NCBI GenBank assembly: GCA_013368445.1 | Contig: JAACJO010000004.1 | Span: 1,116,001 to 1,180,000, forward strand | Length of the DNA: 64,000 nt | Direction of reading: 5' to 3' | Source: Leucocoprinus leucothites | Taxonomy: Eukaryota > Basidiomycota > Agaricomycetes > Agaricales > Agaricaceae | Part shown: one piece after another, positions 63,047 through 64,000 of the stretch | Numbering within the stretch: position 1 is the first letter of the stretch | How the letters are laid out: each line of letters starts with the position of its first letter | The notes under the pieces: model-generated | Databases searched by the model: none | The model's input: only the letters and a program-made list of their open reading frames with translations | What the model was told of the DNA's origin: nothing | Position numbers and translations under genes: made by a program

Positions 63047-64000
63047 GAGCGATCCTCAGAACTCTGCACAGGCTGAGGATCACATTGAACTCTCCTGTGC
63101 TTCAGAGAGTATTCAACTCAATGCATCCGCTCTTTCCAATCCGAACTCTCTTCATATTTTGCTTACTTCTTCTTTGCTTTTGGACAAATCTTCTTCACTC
63201 CCTATTTCACTTACCGCGCTTGTTGATAGTGGTTTAACTCATTGCTTCATAGACAATTCACTTATTCATAAATATCGTGTACCCACTATTCCGATTCCTC
63301 CTGTAGAGTTGCGATTGTTTGATGGTTCATCTAATTCGTTCATTTCAGAGACTGCGGAAATCCCTATCTCATTTCCAACTGGTGAATGTATAAATCTGGA
63401 CTTCTATGTCACTCGGCTTGATCTGTCTTGCTCTGTGGTTCTTGGACATAATTGGCTTGCCTGCTACAATCCATTGATTGATTGGGTTTCAGGTCAAATC
63501 ACTTTCCGATCTACTCTGCAATCAGATCTTGCTACTTCTTCTGTCTGCGTGCCTATCTCTGCCAAATCACCGGCTCCTGATACAATCTCACCAGTTCCTG
63601 ATTCTTCTCCTTCTCGACCTAACGTTCGACTGATTGGCGTGGCTGCATTTGTGCGTGTCTGTCATCAACTTAGCTCTATGCGTTTTGGTCTGGATCTCTG
63701 GCGCTCATCTGTGGCTGGAGCTGCTTCTTCTTCTTTGCAGGATCCCATTGACCTTTCTAATGTTCCTTCGGAATATCACGAATTCGCAGATGTTTTCAGT
63801 AAATCCCATGCTGACACTCTTCCACCTCACTGACCTTATGACTTGTGCATTAATCTTGAGGAAGGCACTTCTCCTCCTGTCAGAATGATTTATTTGCTTT
63901 CGCAGGTTGAGCTTGCTGCACTCCGAGAATTCATTGACGAAAATCTTTCCATTGGTTTTATTTGACCTTCTAATTCTCCTCATGGTGCTCCTGTTCTCTT
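62967..64000 (+). pseudogene. T3 protease and RT start
   Basis: In the -1 frame relative to gag and overlapping its end. Retropepsin core LVDSGLTHCFID (63220-63255) has the intact DSG triad, and [19 protein letters not shown] follows. The linker DPIDLSNVPSEYHEFADVFSK leads to RT. TGA at 63831-63833 (PPH*PYD, sisters have R) and another near 63964 break the frame. The RT start YDLCINLEEG...LREFIDENLSIGFI runs to the window edge. Confidence 0.9.

Larger units (their letters stand above)
60879..64000 (+). mobile_element. T3: Ty3/gypsy element, cut by window end
   Basis: LTR, primer site, gag, protease and the start of RT in plus orientation. The LTR matches the T1 LTR fragment at 1910. The coding part is homologous to T2 but a separate family. 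RT is entered (SNSPHGAPVLF at the last codons), and integrase and 3' LTR lie outside. Several stops interrupt gag, so it is probably dead. Confidence 0.93.

Overview
The window is one solid block of nested transposable elements from a eukaryote. A basidiomycete fungus (probably Agaricomycetes) fits best. The grounds are a Tad/I-like LINE whose ORF2 carries endonuclease, reverse transcriptase and RNase H, Tf1/sushi-like Ty3 elements, a DD34E Tc1 element, and stop codons that mostly look like CpG decay. I cannot name the species, and I see no host gene, tRNA or rRNA.

Two element groups fill most of the window. LINE-A is an autonomous non-LTR retrotransposon of about 6.95 kb, with ORF1 (922 aa, three zinc knuckles) and ORF2 (about 1318 aa); eleven copies are called A1-A11. 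H elements are about 2.3 kb, have poly(A) tails and carry only a diverged homologue of LINE-A ORF1; eleven copies, H1-H11, fall into 3' subtypes Ha1, Ha2 and Hb. H and LINE-A share their first ~30 nt and a 3'-terminal hairpin/TTGATT block. H elements therefore look like ORF1-only partners (half-LINEs) moved by LINE-A ORF2.

Layout. 1-5916: H1, H2, a Ty3 3' end, and H3 carrying an intact Tc1-like transposon (2220-3812). 5917-12690: degraded A1, interrupted by a solo LTR, a deleted Ty3 element (T2) and A2. 12691-15199: a broken Tc1-like transposase and a Ty1/copia gag-protease remnant. 15200-34487: H4, H5, then A3, which holds H6, which holds full-length A4, which holds A5; three solo LTRs, H7, A6 and H8 also lie here. 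34493-42518: A7 with A8 inside. 42519-59008: A9 holding full-length A10, which holds full-length H9, which holds a 226-bp solo LTR. 59009-60878: H10, H11, A11. 60879-64000: Ty3 element T3, cut by the window end.

Many nesting steps are proved by target-site duplications: 12-16 bp for LINE-A and H, 5 bp for LTRs, TA for Tc1. The only uninterrupted genes are the Tc1-like transposase (2567-3586) and LINE-A ORF1 of copy A10 (44957-47725). The Ty3 elements appear to be self-primed, each with an 11-nt primer-binding site complementary to its own predicted RNA 5' end.
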